In this document: positions 1 through 8,833 of the stretch, in pieces
Layout: each line of letters opens with the position of its first letter
Numbering within the stretch: position 1 is the first letter of the stretch
Assembly: GCA_020831825.1 (NCBI GenBank)
Contig: JAFIFW010000012.1
Coordinates: forward strand, 124,001-188,000
Origin: Methylophaga sp.
GTDB lineage: Bacteria > Pseudomonadota > Gammaproteobacteria > Nitrosococcales > Methylophagaceae
Length of the DNA: 64,000 nt
Reading direction: 5' to 3'
Made by a program: the position numbers and the translations under genes
The notes under the pieces: model-generated
The model's database searches: none
Seen by the model: only the letters and a program-made list of their open reading frames with translations
Told to the model about the DNA's origin: nothing

Positions 1-584
1 ATTTGGTCCAGCAGTTCTTTTTGAGTGAAAGCAGAATTACCAACGATATTGATACTGCCGATAGTGGCAACCGCACCCTCGGTCATGGTGATTCTGATAC
101 CAACCCTGTTTCGTGTCAGTGGGGTGACCTGTGAATCAATCTGAATACCATATTTACCTCGGCTGAAATATTGTCTCTGCAATTCCAGTTCAACGCGTTC
201 CAGCATCGCTTGTTCGAACACTTGCCCTTCGGCAAAACCAATCTGGCGCAATGAACGAAGCAGTTCATTACTGTCGATATCCTTGTTGCCGACAAATTCA
301 ATACTGGAAATTGCTGGTCGCTCTGCCACCTTGATCACCAAAATACCGTCCTGACGTTCCAATTGAACGTCACTGAAGTATTTTGACTTAAACAATGCGC
401 GGATGATGCCGCGAGCATCATTCTCTGTCAGCTCCTCTCCCACTCTAACCGGCAGATAGTTAAACACGGTACCTGCTGAAATACGTTGCAGACCCTCGAC
501 CCTGATGTCTTCAATGATAAATGGTTCAGCAAATGCAAGCGAAGACAGCAACCAGAAAGCCAGAAATGGGAGAAGTTTTTTCAT
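1..584 (-). CDS. bamA: BamA, outer membrane protein assembly factor (N-terminal part, gene runs off the window)
   Basis: The reading frame starts at ATG 584 and remains open to the window edge, giving about 194 residues of a protein that is normally near 800. It begins with a signal peptide (MKKLLPFLAFWLLSSLAFA, cut before EPF). What follows reads as POTRA repeats: an opening 'IEDIRVEGLQRI', then 'ISSIEFVGNKDI' and 'IGSINIVGNSAF', the usual first strands of POTRA 1, 2 and 3. BamA inserts beta-barrel proteins into the outer membrane. The C-terminal barrel is missing only because of the window boundary. It lies 58 nt downstream of rseP, the usual gammaproteobacterial order. No other family fits. 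Confidence 0.95.
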   Translation of the reverse strand, partial: MKKLLPFLAFWLLSSLAFAEPFIIEDIRVEGLQRISAGTVFNYLPVRVGEELTENDARGIIRALFKSKYFSDVQLERQDGILVIKVAERPAISSIEFVGNKDIDSNELLRSLRQIGFAEGQVFEQAMLERVELELQRQYFSRGKYGIQIDSQVTPLTRNRVGIRITMTEGAVATIGSINIVGNSAFTQKELLDQ

Positions 585-642
585 TGTTATACTTGCAACT
601 CAATAGGCCGACGAAAGGGTAAGTTTACCTGCAATGGTTCCA

Positions 643-1980
643 TTATCCAAACAGTCTCGACAAGTCATTAAAAAACGCGAAAAACATCAGCAGCAGTAGC
701 AGCATCAACCCTACTTTATGCGCTTGCATCTGAGCATGTTCAGACAGCGGTTTCCCTCTTATCCACTCGATCAGGTACATCATCAAATGTCCGCCATCAA
801 GCACAGGAATAGGCAGCAGATTGAGTATGCCAAGACTAATGCTGATCATAGCCAGAAAACCTATAAAAGCTATAGTTCCCTGTTGAGCAGAACTTCCGGC
901 AAATTGAGCGATAGTAATCGGGCCACCTAGATTATCACGTGAGACTGAACCAGTGACCATGCCCCAGAGGCTACGGCCTGTTGCAGAAATAAACTGCCAG
1001 GTTTGGGCAAAGGCAGCGGGAATCGCCGCCAACGGCCCATATCGCAACTCAGCAACGAGCTCGTCCGGCAATCTCTGTTGTTGTGGGTCAATCGCGATAC
1101 CGGCAAGTCCATATCCCTCTGCTGACTCAGCGGGTGTCATCTGCAATTCAAACGTCTGCCCATTCCTCTCAAGCACAATCTGCAAATCAGAGTTTGCACT
1201 GTCACGTATCAGCCTGACCCAGTCTTCCCATCCTTCCAGAACCTGGTCATCCGCTGATAACAGACGGTCACCCGGTCGGATGCCTGCGCGATCAGCTGCA
1301 CCGCCAGACACCACTTCACCAATAACCGGATCCATGGCTGGCCGATAAGGTCTAAAACCTACTCGCTGAAATAACTCTGCTGCTTCGTTCAGAGAGAGCT
1401 CGGGCAGGCTCAGTTGTCGCTGTTCACTGCTACCTCCGGATTTTACCTCCACGCTAACGGTTGACGCCTTTTCTGCCTCTGGTAATAGGCGCTGATAGAC
1501 CGCATTCCAGGTAGGTGCCGGCTTGCCATTGATGCTGACAATTTCATCGCCCGGATTGAACGAGGCATGATAGGCGGGGGTGCCTTCTGTGACTTCTCCG
1601 ATGATAGCTTTCAGCCCGGGAATGCCAATCACCATCATCAACCAGTAGGCAAACACCGCAAAAATCAGGTTTGCCAGAGGTCCTGCCGAAACAATCGCAA
1701 CACGATTAGCCAGCGACTGACGGTTGAATGACTGATGCAGCAGGTTTTCAGGCACCGCACCTTCTCGCTCATCAAGCATTTTCACATAGCCACCGAGAGG
1801 CAAAACAGCGATCACATACTCTGTTCCGTCCTTGCCAACTCTACGCCAGAGCGGTCGACCAAATCCAACTGAAAATCGCAGCACTTTGACACCACAGCGT
1901 CGTGCCACCCAGAAATGGCCAAACTCATGAACAGTGACCAAAATACCCAGCGCGATAATGAAAAAAATCAACGACTGCAT
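643..1980 (-). CDS. rseP: RseP, site-2 intramembrane zinc protease
   Basis: The 445-residue product has the zinc-binding HEFGH motif at residues 18-22 inside the first membrane helix. Two central PDZ regions follow, with '[11 protein letters not shown]' and '[11 protein letters not shown]' as their recognition strands. The second catalytic motif, LDGGH, has its aspartate near residue 395, and the protein ends in a hydrophobic helix. RseP cleaves the anti-sigma factor RseA in the inner membrane after DegS and so releases sigma-E. Length and domain order are normal. The start overlaps the end of dxr by 13 bp, so the genes are probably translationally coupled, and bamA follows. Confidence 0.96.
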   Translation of the reverse strand: MQSLIFFIIALGILVTVHEFGHFWVARRCGVKVLRFSVGFGRPLWRRVGKDGTEYVIAVLPLGGYVKMLDEREGAVPENLLHQSFNRQSLANRVAIVSAGPLANLIFAVFAYWLMMVIGIPGLKAIIGEVTEGTPAYHASFNPGDEIVSINGKPAPTWNAVYQRLLPEAEKASTVSVEVKSGGSSEQRQLSLPELSLNEAAELFQRVGFRPYRPAMDPVIGEVVSGGAADRAGIRPGDRLLSADDQVLEGWEDWVRLIRDSANSDLQIVLERNGQTFELQMTPAESAEGYGLAGIAIDPQQQRLPDELVAELRYGPLAAIPAAFAQTWQFISATGRSLWGMVTGSVSRDNLGGPITIAQFAGSSAQQGTIAFIGFLAMISISLGILNLLPIPVLDGGHLMMYLIEWIRGKPLSEHAQMQAHKVGLMLLLLLMFFAFFNDLSRLFG

Positions 1981-3161
1981 AAACGATTCACATATTCATG
2001 GGCCAATACTCTGGCGGCGGCATCATCTGCCAGAATCTGTGTCAAATTATCCGCCTTTGAGACCGGCAATTCATTCATCACCGATTCAATAATCACCGCG
2101 ATTTGTGTGAATTTTATTTTTTCCTGTAAGAAGGCCTCAACAGCAACTTCATTAGCCGCATTCAGAATCGCCGTCGCGGTGCCGCCAATCTCCATTGCTC
2201 GATAGGCCAGCGCTAGACAGGGAAATCTCTCAAAATCAGCCGCCATGAAATCAAGCTGCCCTGCCTTGACCAGATCCAGTGGCTCGACGCCAGAGTCAAT
2301 TCGTTCAGGCCAAGCCAGCGTATTGGCGATTGGTGTACGCATGTCAGGGTTGCCCATCTGGGCAAGCACCGAACCATCGTCGTAATCCACCATGGAGTGG
2401 ATAATGCTTTGTCTATGCAGGATCACCTCTATCTGTGCACTTGGCAGTCCAAATAACCAGTGAGCTTCAATGACTTCCAGCCCCTTGTTCATCATGGTGG
2501 CTGAATCTACAGAAATTTTCTGACCCATTGACCAGTTTGGATGAGCAACTGCCTGAGCAGGTGTCACGTGTTCCAGTTCAGACAAATCACTGTCGCGGAA
2601 GGGTCCGCCCGATGCGGTGAGGATGATCCGCCGGATACCCTTGTCAGCAAAGTGATAACGCTGAGTTTCTGCCACTGGCATGCATTGCCATATCGCATTA
2701 TGTTCACTGTCGACAGGCAACAATATAGCACCGTGCTGCTCGACCTCATGCATGAACAAAGCACCACTCATTACCAGCGCCTCTTTATTTGCCAGCAAAA
2801 TACGTTTGCCCGCGCGCGCGGCTGCCAGTGTTGGCAACAAACCTGCCGCTCCGACAATCGCAGCAACCACGGTATCTACGGCACTATCGGCAGCAACCTG
2901 TTCCAGTGCAGCTTCACCAGACAATACTTCTGTGGCTAATCCGACCTGTTTTATCGTAGCTTGCAGTTGCTCCGCTGCCTCATTATCAAGCAGTACTGCA
3001 TATCGCGGCTCAAACGTCAGGCATTGTTTGAACAGGCTATCAACCGAACGGTTGGCAGCAAGTGCGTACACTTCATATTGCTCGGGATGGCGTGACAGCA
3101 CATCGAGCGTACTCAGGCCGATGGAACCTGTTGATCCCAAAATGGTGACAGCTCGACGCAT
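1968..3161 (-). CDS. dxr: 1-deoxy-D-xylulose 5-phosphate reductoisomerase
   Basis: The enzyme (397 aa) converts DXP to methylerythritol 4-phosphate with NADPH, the second step of the MEP isoprenoid pathway, in the cytoplasm. The N-terminus carries the NADPH-binding loop GSTGSIG at residues 9-15. The segment '[13 protein letters not shown]' and the later 'ASGGPFRD' form the metal and substrate site, and '[12 protein letters not shown]' marks the C-terminal helical domain. Length is typical. It sits 2 nt after cdsA and overlaps rseP. It shares an operon with uppS, which consumes the isoprenoid products. Confidence 0.97.
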   Translation of the reverse strand: MRRAVTILGSTGSIGLSTLDVLSRHPEQYEVYALAANRSVDSLFKQCLTFEPRYAVLLDNEAAEQLQATIKQVGLATEVLSGEAALEQVAADSAVDTVVAAIVGAAGLLPTLAAARAGKRILLANKEALVMSGALFMHEVEQHGAILLPVDSEHNAIWQCMPVAETQRYHFADKGIRRIILTASGGPFRDSDLSELEHVTPAQAVAHPNWSMGQKISVDSATMMNKGLEVIEAHWLFGLPSAQIEVILHRQSIIHSMVDYDDGSVLAQMGNPDMRTPIANTLAWPERIDSGVEPLDLVKAGQLDFMAADFERFPCLALAYRAMEIGGTATAILNAANEVAVEAFLQEKIKFTQIAVIIESVMNELPVSKADNLTQILADDAAARVLAHEYVNRLCSR

Positions 3162-3163
3162 CT

Positions 3164-3988
3164 TTACAATCCCAATAACACCAGCATTGCGGCAAACACG
3201 GGCACCGCAGCCAGCAAACTATCCAGGCGATCCCACAGTCCACCATGCCCTGGTAGTAACTGACCACTGTCCTTGATTGCATGAGCACGTTTGAACAAGC
3301 TCTCGAACAAATCACCAGCGATAGAAAACAATGCGGTCATCACTGCCAGCAGCCACCAATGTAATAAGCTAATGCCATCATTCAAGCCAAACTGCCAGGC
3401 GGCAAACGACCAAAGAGTAACCAGCATCAGCGCACCCGCAACCCCTTCCCAGGTTTTGTTGGGACTGATGTGAGTGGCCAGTTTACGTTTGCCCCAACGC
3501 TTGCCGGCAAAGTAACCACCGGTATCGGCAAGCCATACCAGTACCAATACATGCAGTAACAACCATTCGCCACCATGACGACCATGCAGCCAGACTGCTG
3601 AGTAAAAAAATACAGCGAGCACCAGCCAAGCCATTACAAGACCAAACCATTGGCTGGCAAATAATTGCTGACCAAGCTTTGGCAAAGGTTTGTGAGCATA
3701 AAGCACTACAAGCAGGGTTAACGCCAGCCAGAGCATGCCTCCAGCAATCAATCCCGGTTCGATAGGGAAGAATAAAGAACTTTGAAAGGCCGCAATAATC
3801 AGCCAGACAACCGTCGCCAGCACCTTGGCAAAAACTGATTGAAAGCCAACGACCTGAAGCCACTCCCACGCTGTCAGCATCACAATCACTGCCAGCAGCC
3901 CCATCAGCGCGATTGTTGGTAATTTCAAAATTGCCAACACGACCAGAGGGATCAGCACCGCTGCTGTCAGTAGTCGTTGCTTAAGCAT
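3164..3988 (-). CDS. cdsA: Phosphatidate cytidylyltransferase (CDP-diacylglycerol synthase)
   Basis: I place the start at ATG 3988 ([15 protein letters not shown]), which has a GGAG about 7 nt upstream and overlaps uppS by 8 bp. The longer frame up to 4045 would lie inside uppS. The 274-residue product is a polytopic inner-membrane protein with about eight hydrophobic segments. Near the C-terminus is the CdsA signature, with '[10 protein letters not shown]', 'KDSG' and '[12 protein letters not shown]'. It makes CDP-diacylglycerol from CTP and phosphatidate, the precursor of phosphatidylserine (and so of Psd, encoded at 32405) and of phosphatidylglycerol. Confidence 0.95.
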   Translation of the reverse strand: MLKQRLLTAAVLIPLVVLAILKLPTIALMGLLAVIVMLTAWEWLQVVGFQSVFAKVLATVVWLIIAAFQSSLFFPIEPGLIAGGMLWLALTLLVVLYAHKPLPKLGQQLFASQWFGLVMAWLVLAVFFYSAVWLHGRHGGEWLLLHVLVLVWLADTGGYFAGKRWGKRKLATHISPNKTWEGVAGALMLVTLWSFAAWQFGLNDGISLLHWWLLAVMTALFSIAGDLFESLFKRAHAIKDSGQLLPGHGGLWDRLDSLLAAVPVFAAMLVLLGL

Positions 3989-4724
3989 CTGATTGCTCCT
4001 GAACCTGTTCTGACGTTCTTCCAAAACGACGTTCTCTTTTGCCAAATGAATCTATTGCCAGATCCAGTTCTTTAACTGAAAACTCAGGCCACAATGTGTC
4101 AGTGAAATACAATTCGGTATAGGCCAGCTGCCACAGTAAAAAATTACTTATACGCTGTTCGCCTCCGGTTCGAATAAATAGATCTGGCTCAGGAAGTTGC
4201 GCGGTAGTGAGTTGTTGCTCCACCCGCTTTTCGGTGATGTCTTCGATTGATAACTCACCGAACAGAACTTGTTGCGACAGCCGTTTGACGGCCTCTGTAA
4301 TATCCCATCGTCCGCCGTAGTTGGCAGCAATATTCAACACCAAGCCAGTATTGTTGGCTGTCATGGCCTGCGCATCGTGGATTTGTTTTTGGAGTGTGCT
4401 GGAAAATTGGGCGGTGCTGCCGATGATCTGCAACTTGATATTGTTGTCGTGAAGTCGCTTGACTTGCTCTGTCAGTGCCCTGCTGAACAAATCCATCAAC
4501 AACTCAACTTCTTTGCCTGGACGACGCCAGTTTTCACTACTGAAGGCAAACAGACTGAGCACTTTGACACCGGATGCCACACAGTGCCTGACAATACTCT
4601 CGACTGATCTGACGCCCGCCCGATGCCCCATAAAGCGGGGCTGTAATCTTTTTTTTGCCCAGCGACCATTGCCATCCATGATAATGGCGATATGCGAGGG
4701 AATTGGGCGCGATTGTTCCTTCAT
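3981..4724 (-). CDS. uppS: Undecaprenyl diphosphate synthase (cis-prenyltransferase)
   Basis: The protein condenses eight isopentenyl diphosphates onto farnesyl diphosphate to make the C55 lipid carrier for peptidoglycan and O-antigen. The family signature 'IAIIMDGNGRWA' with its catalytic aspartate is near the N-terminus. 'SLFAFSSENWRRP' and the C-terminal 'PDLFIRTGGEQRISNFLLWQ' are also present, and the last is the substrate-binding and dimer motif. I chose ATG 4724 (247 aa). A TTG at 4751, directly after the frr stop, would add nine residues, and neither start has a strong Shine-Dalgarno sequence. It lies between frr and cdsA as in other gammaproteobacteria. Confidence 0.94.
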   Translation of the reverse strand: MKEQSRPIPSHIAIIMDGNGRWAKKRLQPRFMGHRAGVRSVESIVRHCVASGVKVLSLFAFSSENWRRPGKEVELLMDLFSRALTEQVKRLHDNNIKLQIIGSTAQFSSTLQKQIHDAQAMTANNTGLVLNIAANYGGRWDITEAVKRLSQQVLFGELSIEDITEKRVEQQLTTAQLPEPDLFIRTGGEQRISNFLLWQLAYTELYFTDTLWPEFSVKELDLAIDSFGKRERRFGRTSEQVQEQSDA

Positions 4725-4751
4725 CGGCTTGGCTGAACGATGAGAAGTCAA

Positions 4752-5309
4752 CTAGACCGCCATCAAATCCGTTTCTTTTTCAGCAAGCACTTCGTCAATT
4801 TGTTTAATCACAGCGTCAGTCAGCTTTTGAATTGCATCCTCTGCGCCACGTTGCTCGTCTTCGGAGATTTCTTTTTCCTTGAGCAAATCTTTCAGGCTGC
4901 CATTGGCATCTCGGCGGATATTACGCACCGCAACCCGCGCATTTTCTGCTTCGGATTTAGCCACTTTGACCAAGTCACGACGACGTTCCTCAGTCAGAGG
5001 TGGAATCGGAATACGAATGGTCATACCGGCACTGTTGGGGTTAACGCCCAAATCAGAAGTCATGATGGCCTTTTCAATGACGGCAACCATGTTTTTTTCC
5101 CAAGGTGTGACCGTGATCGTTCTGGAATCTTCAATGCCAACACTGGCCACCTGGCTCAGAGGCACATCTGAACCGTAGTAAGGCACCGTGACATGATCCA
5201 GCAAACTGGTGTGTGCACGACCTGCACGAATTTTTGCCAGCGCCGTGTTCAAGGCAGCGACACTCTTTTGCATCCGATCCGCTGCGTCTTTTTTGATATC
5301 TTCAATCAT
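4752..5309 (-). CDS. frr: Ribosome recycling factor
   Basis: At 185 residues this has exactly the usual RRF length. It starts '[16 protein letters not shown]' and contains the conserved '[14 protein letters not shown]', 'VTPWEKN' and '[14 protein letters not shown]' segments that form the three-helix bundle and hinge. RRF works with EF-G to split post-termination ribosomes in the cytoplasm. It begins 2 nt after pyrH ends. The order rpsB-tsf-pyrH-frr is nearly universal in bacteria, which makes the call secure. Confidence 0.98.
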   Translation of the reverse strand: MIEDIKKDAADRMQKSVAALNTALAKIRAGRAHTSLLDHVTVPYYGSDVPLSQVASVGIEDSRTITVTPWEKNMVAVIEKAIMTSDLGVNPNSAGMTIRIPIPPLTEERRRDLVKVAKSEAENARVAVRNIRRDANGSLKDLLKEKEISEDEQRGAEDAIQKLTDAVIKQIDEVLAEKETDLMAV

Positions 5310-5311
5310 GA

Positions 5312-6043
5312 TCAGTCCTGTTTCACCAAAGTACCGACATTCTTGCCGTAAATTATCCCTGTCAGATTGCCAGGCTGATGCACATCAAACACGCGAAGCG
5401 GCATCTTTTGTTCCTGACACATCACGACTGCGGTGGTATCCATGACCGCAAGGCGATTATTGATCACCTCATCGTAACTCAAAGTCTCATAGCGTTTTGC
5501 ATCTGGATTCTTGCGTGGGTCTGAATCATAGACACCGTCAACCTGTGTCGCCTTCAGCATCAACTCAGCGCCTATTTCAACCGCTCTAAGACTTGCCGCA
5601 GAATCGGTTGTGAAGAATGGGTTGCCCGTTCCAGCAGCAAAAATGACCACTCGACCTTTTTCAAGATGTCGTATTGCACGACGTCTCAAATAATCCTCAC
5701 AGACTTCGTGAATGCGAATGGCAGACATTACTCGACAAAAGGTACCATTACGTTCCAGTGCATCTTGTAGCGCAAGCGCATTCAACACTGTAGCCAGCAT
5801 GCCCATATGATCGGCACTGACGCGGTCCATGCCGCTGGCCGCCAGACCTGCGCCACGAAAAATATTACCACCGCCGATGACAATACCGAGCTCAACACCT
5901 TGAGCGTTGAGCTCGGATATTTCTTTTGCAAAGCGGGCGATGACTTCCGGCTGGATACCGTATTCCGCATCCCCCATAAGCGCTTCACCACTGAGTTTCA
6001 GCAGTACACGCTTGTAAACCGGTTTACCACCCGCCTCTGTCAT
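5312..6043 (-). CDS. pyrH: UMP kinase
   Basis: This is a 243-residue amino-acid-kinase-fold protein that phosphorylates UMP to UDP in pyrimidine nucleotide synthesis. 'KLSGEAL' (about residues 16-22) and 'IGGGNIFRG' (about 56-64) form the phosphate-binding loops. '[12 protein letters not shown]' (137-147) binds UMP, and '[13 protein letters not shown]' is the ATP-side loop. Bacterial PyrH is hexameric and regulated by GTP and UTP. That regulation is known for the family and cannot be read from this sequence. It is separated from tsf by 3 nt and from frr by 2 nt, so the group is one operon. Confidence 0.98.
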   Translation of the reverse strand: MTEAGGKPVYKRVLLKLSGEALMGDAEYGIQPEVIARFAKEISELNAQGVELGIVIGGGNIFRGAGLAASGMDRVSADHMGMLATVLNALALQDALERNGTFCRVMSAIRIHEVCEDYLRRRAIRHLEKGRVVIFAAGTGNPFFTTDSAASLRAVEIGAELMLKATQVDGVYDSDPRKNPDAKRYETLSYDEVINNRLAVMDTTAVVMCQEQKMPLRVFDVHQPGNLTGIIYGKNVGTLVKQD

Positions 6044-6046
6044 CTT

Positions 6047-6931
6047 TTAGTTACCCCGTGCCTGAGCCATAACCTCTTCAGCAAAGTTATCAACTTTCTT
6101 CTCGATACCCTCACCCACTTCGAAACATTCAAATGTTTCAACCGTTGCGTTGGCTTGCTTGACCAGTTTTTCAACAGTAATGTCCGGGTCTTTGACAAAT
6201 GCCTGGCCGAGCAAACTGATTTCGTTGACAAACTTGCTCATGCGACCTTCGATCATTTTTTCGACGATTGCTTCTGGTTTGCCACTGTCACGTGCTTGTG
6301 TCGCCACAATATCACGCTCTTTAGCCAGCAGGTCATCTGAAATTTGATCGGCAGAAACCGCTTGTGGGCGGCTGGCAGCAACATGCATAGCCAAGTCACG
6401 CGCCAGATCCAGATCATTGCCAGTCAGTTTGACCATGGTGCCGATACGGTCACCGTGACGATAGGTTCCGATGATGCCATTGTCTGCTTCAAGCAGTACA
6501 AAACGACGCACCTGTATGTTTTCACCAATCTTAGCGATAAGTGACTGACGAACCGAATCCACCGTATCACCATTGTTGTTCAGCGGCAGTGCAAGCAAGG
6601 CTGCCAGGTCAGCAGGCTTGGCTTCGAGGACTTTTTTTGCAAGTTGTGCGACAAAGTTTACAAAGTCGTCGGCCTTGGCGACAAAGTCGGTTTCCGAGTT
6701 GACTTCAAGCATGACCGCTGCGGTGTTGCTATCGTTGCTTTCGATAGCGATAATGCCCTCGGCTGCGACGCGGTCAGCTTTCTTGTCTGCTTTTGCCAGA
6801 CCCGCTTTACGCATCGCTTCGATTGCTGCGTCGATGTCTCCATTTGCTTCAACCAATGCTTTTTTGCATTCCATCATGCCGGAGCCGGTTCGCTCGCGCA
6901 GTTCTTTTACTAAAGCTGCAGTAATTGACAT
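6047..6931 (-). CDS. tsf: Translation elongation factor Ts
   Basis: The start is ATG 6931 ([20 protein letters not shown]), and the longer frame adds only non-conserved residues. The product has 294 aa. The N-terminal helical domain '[13 protein letters not shown]' and the core motif 'NSETDFVAK', which contacts EF-Tu, are intact. '[15 protein letters not shown]' lies in the coiled-coil subdomain. EF-Ts exchanges GDP for GTP on EF-Tu. It is the second gene after rpsB. The 107-nt gap between them holds a hairpin that could lower tsf expression relative to rpsB. Confidence 0.97.
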   Translation of the reverse strand: MSITAALVKELRERTGSGMMECKKALVEANGDIDAAIEAMRKAGLAKADKKADRVAAEGIIAIESNDSNTAAVMLEVNSETDFVAKADDFVNFVAQLAKKVLEAKPADLAALLALPLNNNGDTVDSVRQSLIAKIGENIQVRRFVLLEADNGIIGTYRHGDRIGTMVKLTGNDLDLARDLAMHVAASRPQAVSADQISDDLLAKERDIVATQARDSGKPEAIVEKMIEGRMSKFVNEISLLGQAFVKDPDITVEKLVKQANATVETFECFEVGEGIEKKVDNFAEEVMAQARGN

Positions 6932-6995
6932 TTTTTTACCCTGTATTCTGAAATTTACCGGTGAGTGCAGCAATTTGCCTGCCACACATACGACA

Positions 6996-7020
6996 CAGGC
7001 CCGCCAAAGCAGCGAGCCTG
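6996..7020 (-). terminator. Hairpin in the rpsB-tsf gap, possible attenuator
   Basis: On the minus strand CAGGCTCGC pairs with GCGGGCCTG (nine pairs, one G-U) around the loop TGCTTTG. No uridine tract follows, so it does not look like a full intrinsic terminator. A partial terminator or an RNA-stability element between rpsB and tsf is a reasonable reading, since their protein ratio must be adjusted. The hairpin is seen in the sequence; the role is inferred. Confidence 0.4.
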
Positions 7021-7038
7021 TTCGTTCAAGTTCTGTTG

Positions 7039-7788
7039 TTATTCCGCCGCTGCCGCAGTTTCTTCGGCAACTTCAACAAACTCTTCGCCTGCATCAGCAG
7101 TGGTCACAGAAGCACGACCTTCAATGATGGCGTCTGCAATGTGCGCGGTGTACAAACGAATTGCACGCATTGAGTCGTCGTTACCAGGAATAACATATTC
7201 AACACCGTCAGGGTTGCTGTTGGTATCGACTACTGCAATGACTGGGATACCCAGTTTGTTGGCTTCCTGGATAGCAATACGCTCATGGTCAACATCGATC
7301 ACAAACAATGCGTCTGGCAGACCACCCATTTTTTTGATGCCGCCAATGCTTTTTTCGAGTTTTTCCTGCTCACGGGTCAGGTTGAGAATTTCTTTCTTTT
7401 TCAAACCTTCGGTTTTGCCAGACTCGATCATGGCCTGAATAGCTTCAAGGCGCTTGATTGACTGACGAACTGTTTGAAAGTTAGTCAGCATGCCACCCAA
7501 CCAGCGACGGTTGACGTATGGCATACCTGCGCGTTCTGCATCTTCACGAATCGCATCTTGAGCAGCTCTTTTGGTGCCTACAAACAGAATACGGCCTTTT
7601 TTGGAAGCCAGTTTGCTGACGAAGTTGAGAGCGTCGTTGAACATCGGCAGGCTGTGTTCAAGATTGACGATGTGGATGTTGTTACGCTTGCCAAAAATGA
7701 AGGGACCCATTTTGGGGTTCCAGTAACGAGTTTGGTGACCGAAATGTACGCCTGCTTCAAGCATTTGGCGCATAGAAACTTTAGCCAT
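7039..7788 (-). CDS. rpsB: 30S ribosomal protein S2
   Basis: The 249-residue protein begins '[27 protein letters not shown]', the typical S2 N-terminus. It contains '[12 protein letters not shown]', '[12 protein letters not shown]' and '[14 protein letters not shown]'. S2 binds the small subunit late in assembly, near the head-body junction. The acidic alanine-rich tail (EETAAAAE) is usual. The start has AGGT 8 nt upstream. It is the first gene of the operon and is preceded by a structured leader through which S2 may repress its own synthesis. Confidence 0.98.
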   Translation of the reverse strand: MAKVSMRQMLEAGVHFGHQTRYWNPKMGPFIFGKRNNIHIVNLEHSLPMFNDALNFVSKLASKKGRILFVGTKRAAQDAIREDAERAGMPYVNRRWLGGMLTNFQTVRQSIKRLEAIQAMIESGKTEGLKKKEILNLTREQEKLEKSIGGIKKMGGLPDALFVIDVDHERIAIQEANKLGIPVIAVVDTNSNPDGVEYVIPGNDDSMRAIRLYTAHIADAIIEGRASVTTADAGEEFVEVAEETAAAAE

Positions 7789-7915
7789 GGTTATTTACCT
7801 GTGTAATTAAGTTGGGGTTTAGCCTCCGTGTACCCCAGCTCCCGACCCTGCAGTCAATGACTGAGAGCACCCCGGCAACTGTGTCGGCACACGTGTGTTT
7901 TTGCCTGTGTTAAAG
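7789..7915 (-). promoter_or_regulatory. rpsB leader, candidate S2 autoregulatory RNA
   Basis: About 127 nt of untranslated leader precedes rpsB. Close to the start codon the RNA can form a stem between TGGGGT and ACCCCA (7811-7840). The loop contains GGAGG. Gammaproteobacterial rpsB-tsf leaders are known to carry conserved hairpins through which S2 represses translation. The hairpin is visible; assignment to that element is by position and general form, not by alignment. Confidence 0.5.
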
Positions 7916-7921
7916 GCGCGC

Positions 7922-7951
7922 ATATTATTCCACAAAAGCCAGACAAAACAA
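7922..7951 (-). promoter_or_regulatory. Sigma-70 promoter of the rpsB operon
   Basis: On the minus strand TTGTTT and TAATAT are separated by 18 nt. The -10 is followed at once by GCGCGCC, a GC-rich discriminator of the kind found at stringently controlled ribosomal promoters. Transcription would begin near 7915 and cover rpsB, tsf and the genes after them. Confidence 0.65.
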
Positions 7952-8065
7952 AGCTGCTGATTCAATTGCGCAAATAGTGAGATTGCTGACTGGAGATAGC
8001 ACGGGAATTACGGCACACTATTCGCTGACTATACAACAACCCACTCCCAGGAATCAGAATCTCGA

Positions 8066-8833
8066 ATGGCTGTTACCATCAAATCTGCCGATGAAATAAA
8101 AAAAATGCGCACAGCAGGCAAACTGGCTGCTGAGGTGCTCACCATGATCGGTCCTCATGTCAAAGCAGGAATCACCACTGACGAGCTGAATCAGATCTGT
8201 CACGAATACATCGTGAACGTACAGGATGCCATTCCAGCACCACTCAACTATCACGGTTTTCCAAAGTCGATTTGCACCTCCGTGAACCACGTCATCTGTC
8301 ATGGCATTCCTGGCGATAAAAAACTTAAAGACGGCGATATCATCAATATCGACATCACCGTGATCAAGGACGGCTATCACGGCGATACCAGCAAAATGTT
8401 TCATATTGGCGAAACTTCTATTCTGGCCAAGAGACTATGTAGGGTTGCCCACGAAGCAATGATGCTGGGCATCGAAATGGTCAAACCCGGTGTTCGCCTC
8501 GGCGATATCGGCCATGCCATCCAGCAACATGCCGAGAAAGAAAACTTCTCAGTGGTCAGAGAATACTGTGGTCATGGCATCGGTAAGGTCTTTCACGAAG
8601 AACCACAAGTCTTGCACTACGGCACACCTGGCACAGGCATGGAACTGAGGGCAGGTATGACCTTTACCATCGAACCCATGATCAACGCTGGTAAACGACA
8701 TGTCAGACAGCTGCCTGATGGCTGGACCGTAGTCACCAAGGATCGCTCATTATCTGCCCAATGGGAGCATACGGTTCTGGTAACTGATGATGGTGTTGAA
8801 ATTTTAACTCTGAGGCAGGAAGAACAAGACTAA
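8066..8833 (+). CDS. map: Methionine aminopeptidase, type I
   Basis: This cytosolic metallopeptidase of 255 residues removes the initiator methionine from new proteins. It has the MetAP type I pattern: 'NYHGFPKSICTSVN' followed by the metal ligands in 'GDIINIDITV' and 'GYHGDTSKMF' (two aspartates), 'YCGHGIGKVFHEEP' (histidine), 'FTIEPM' and 'QWEHTVLV' (two glutamates). It is divergent from rpsB, the common arrangement in this class. A weak promoter-like pair (TTACGG, 16 nt, TATACA, about 8007-8034) lies upstream. glnD starts on the base after its stop codon. Confidence 0.97.
   Translation: MAVTIKSADEIKKMRTAGKLAAEVLTMIGPHVKAGITTDELNQICHEYIVNVQDAIPAPLNYHGFPKSICTSVNHVICHGIPGDKKLKDGDIINIDITVIKDGYHGDTSKMFHIGETSILAKRLCRVAHEAMMLGIEMVKPGVRLGDIGHAIQQHAEKENFSVVREYCGHGIGKVFHEEPQVLHYGTPGTGMELRAGMTFTIEPMINAGKRHVRQLPDGWTVVTKDRSLSAQWEHTVLVTDDGVEILTLRQEEQD

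Noticed and set aside
2680..3276. 198-residue open frame antisense to dxr and cdsA
   Set aside because: It lies wholly opposite conserved genes, is rich in Cys, Ser and Ala in a way typical of shadow frames, and has no start signal.
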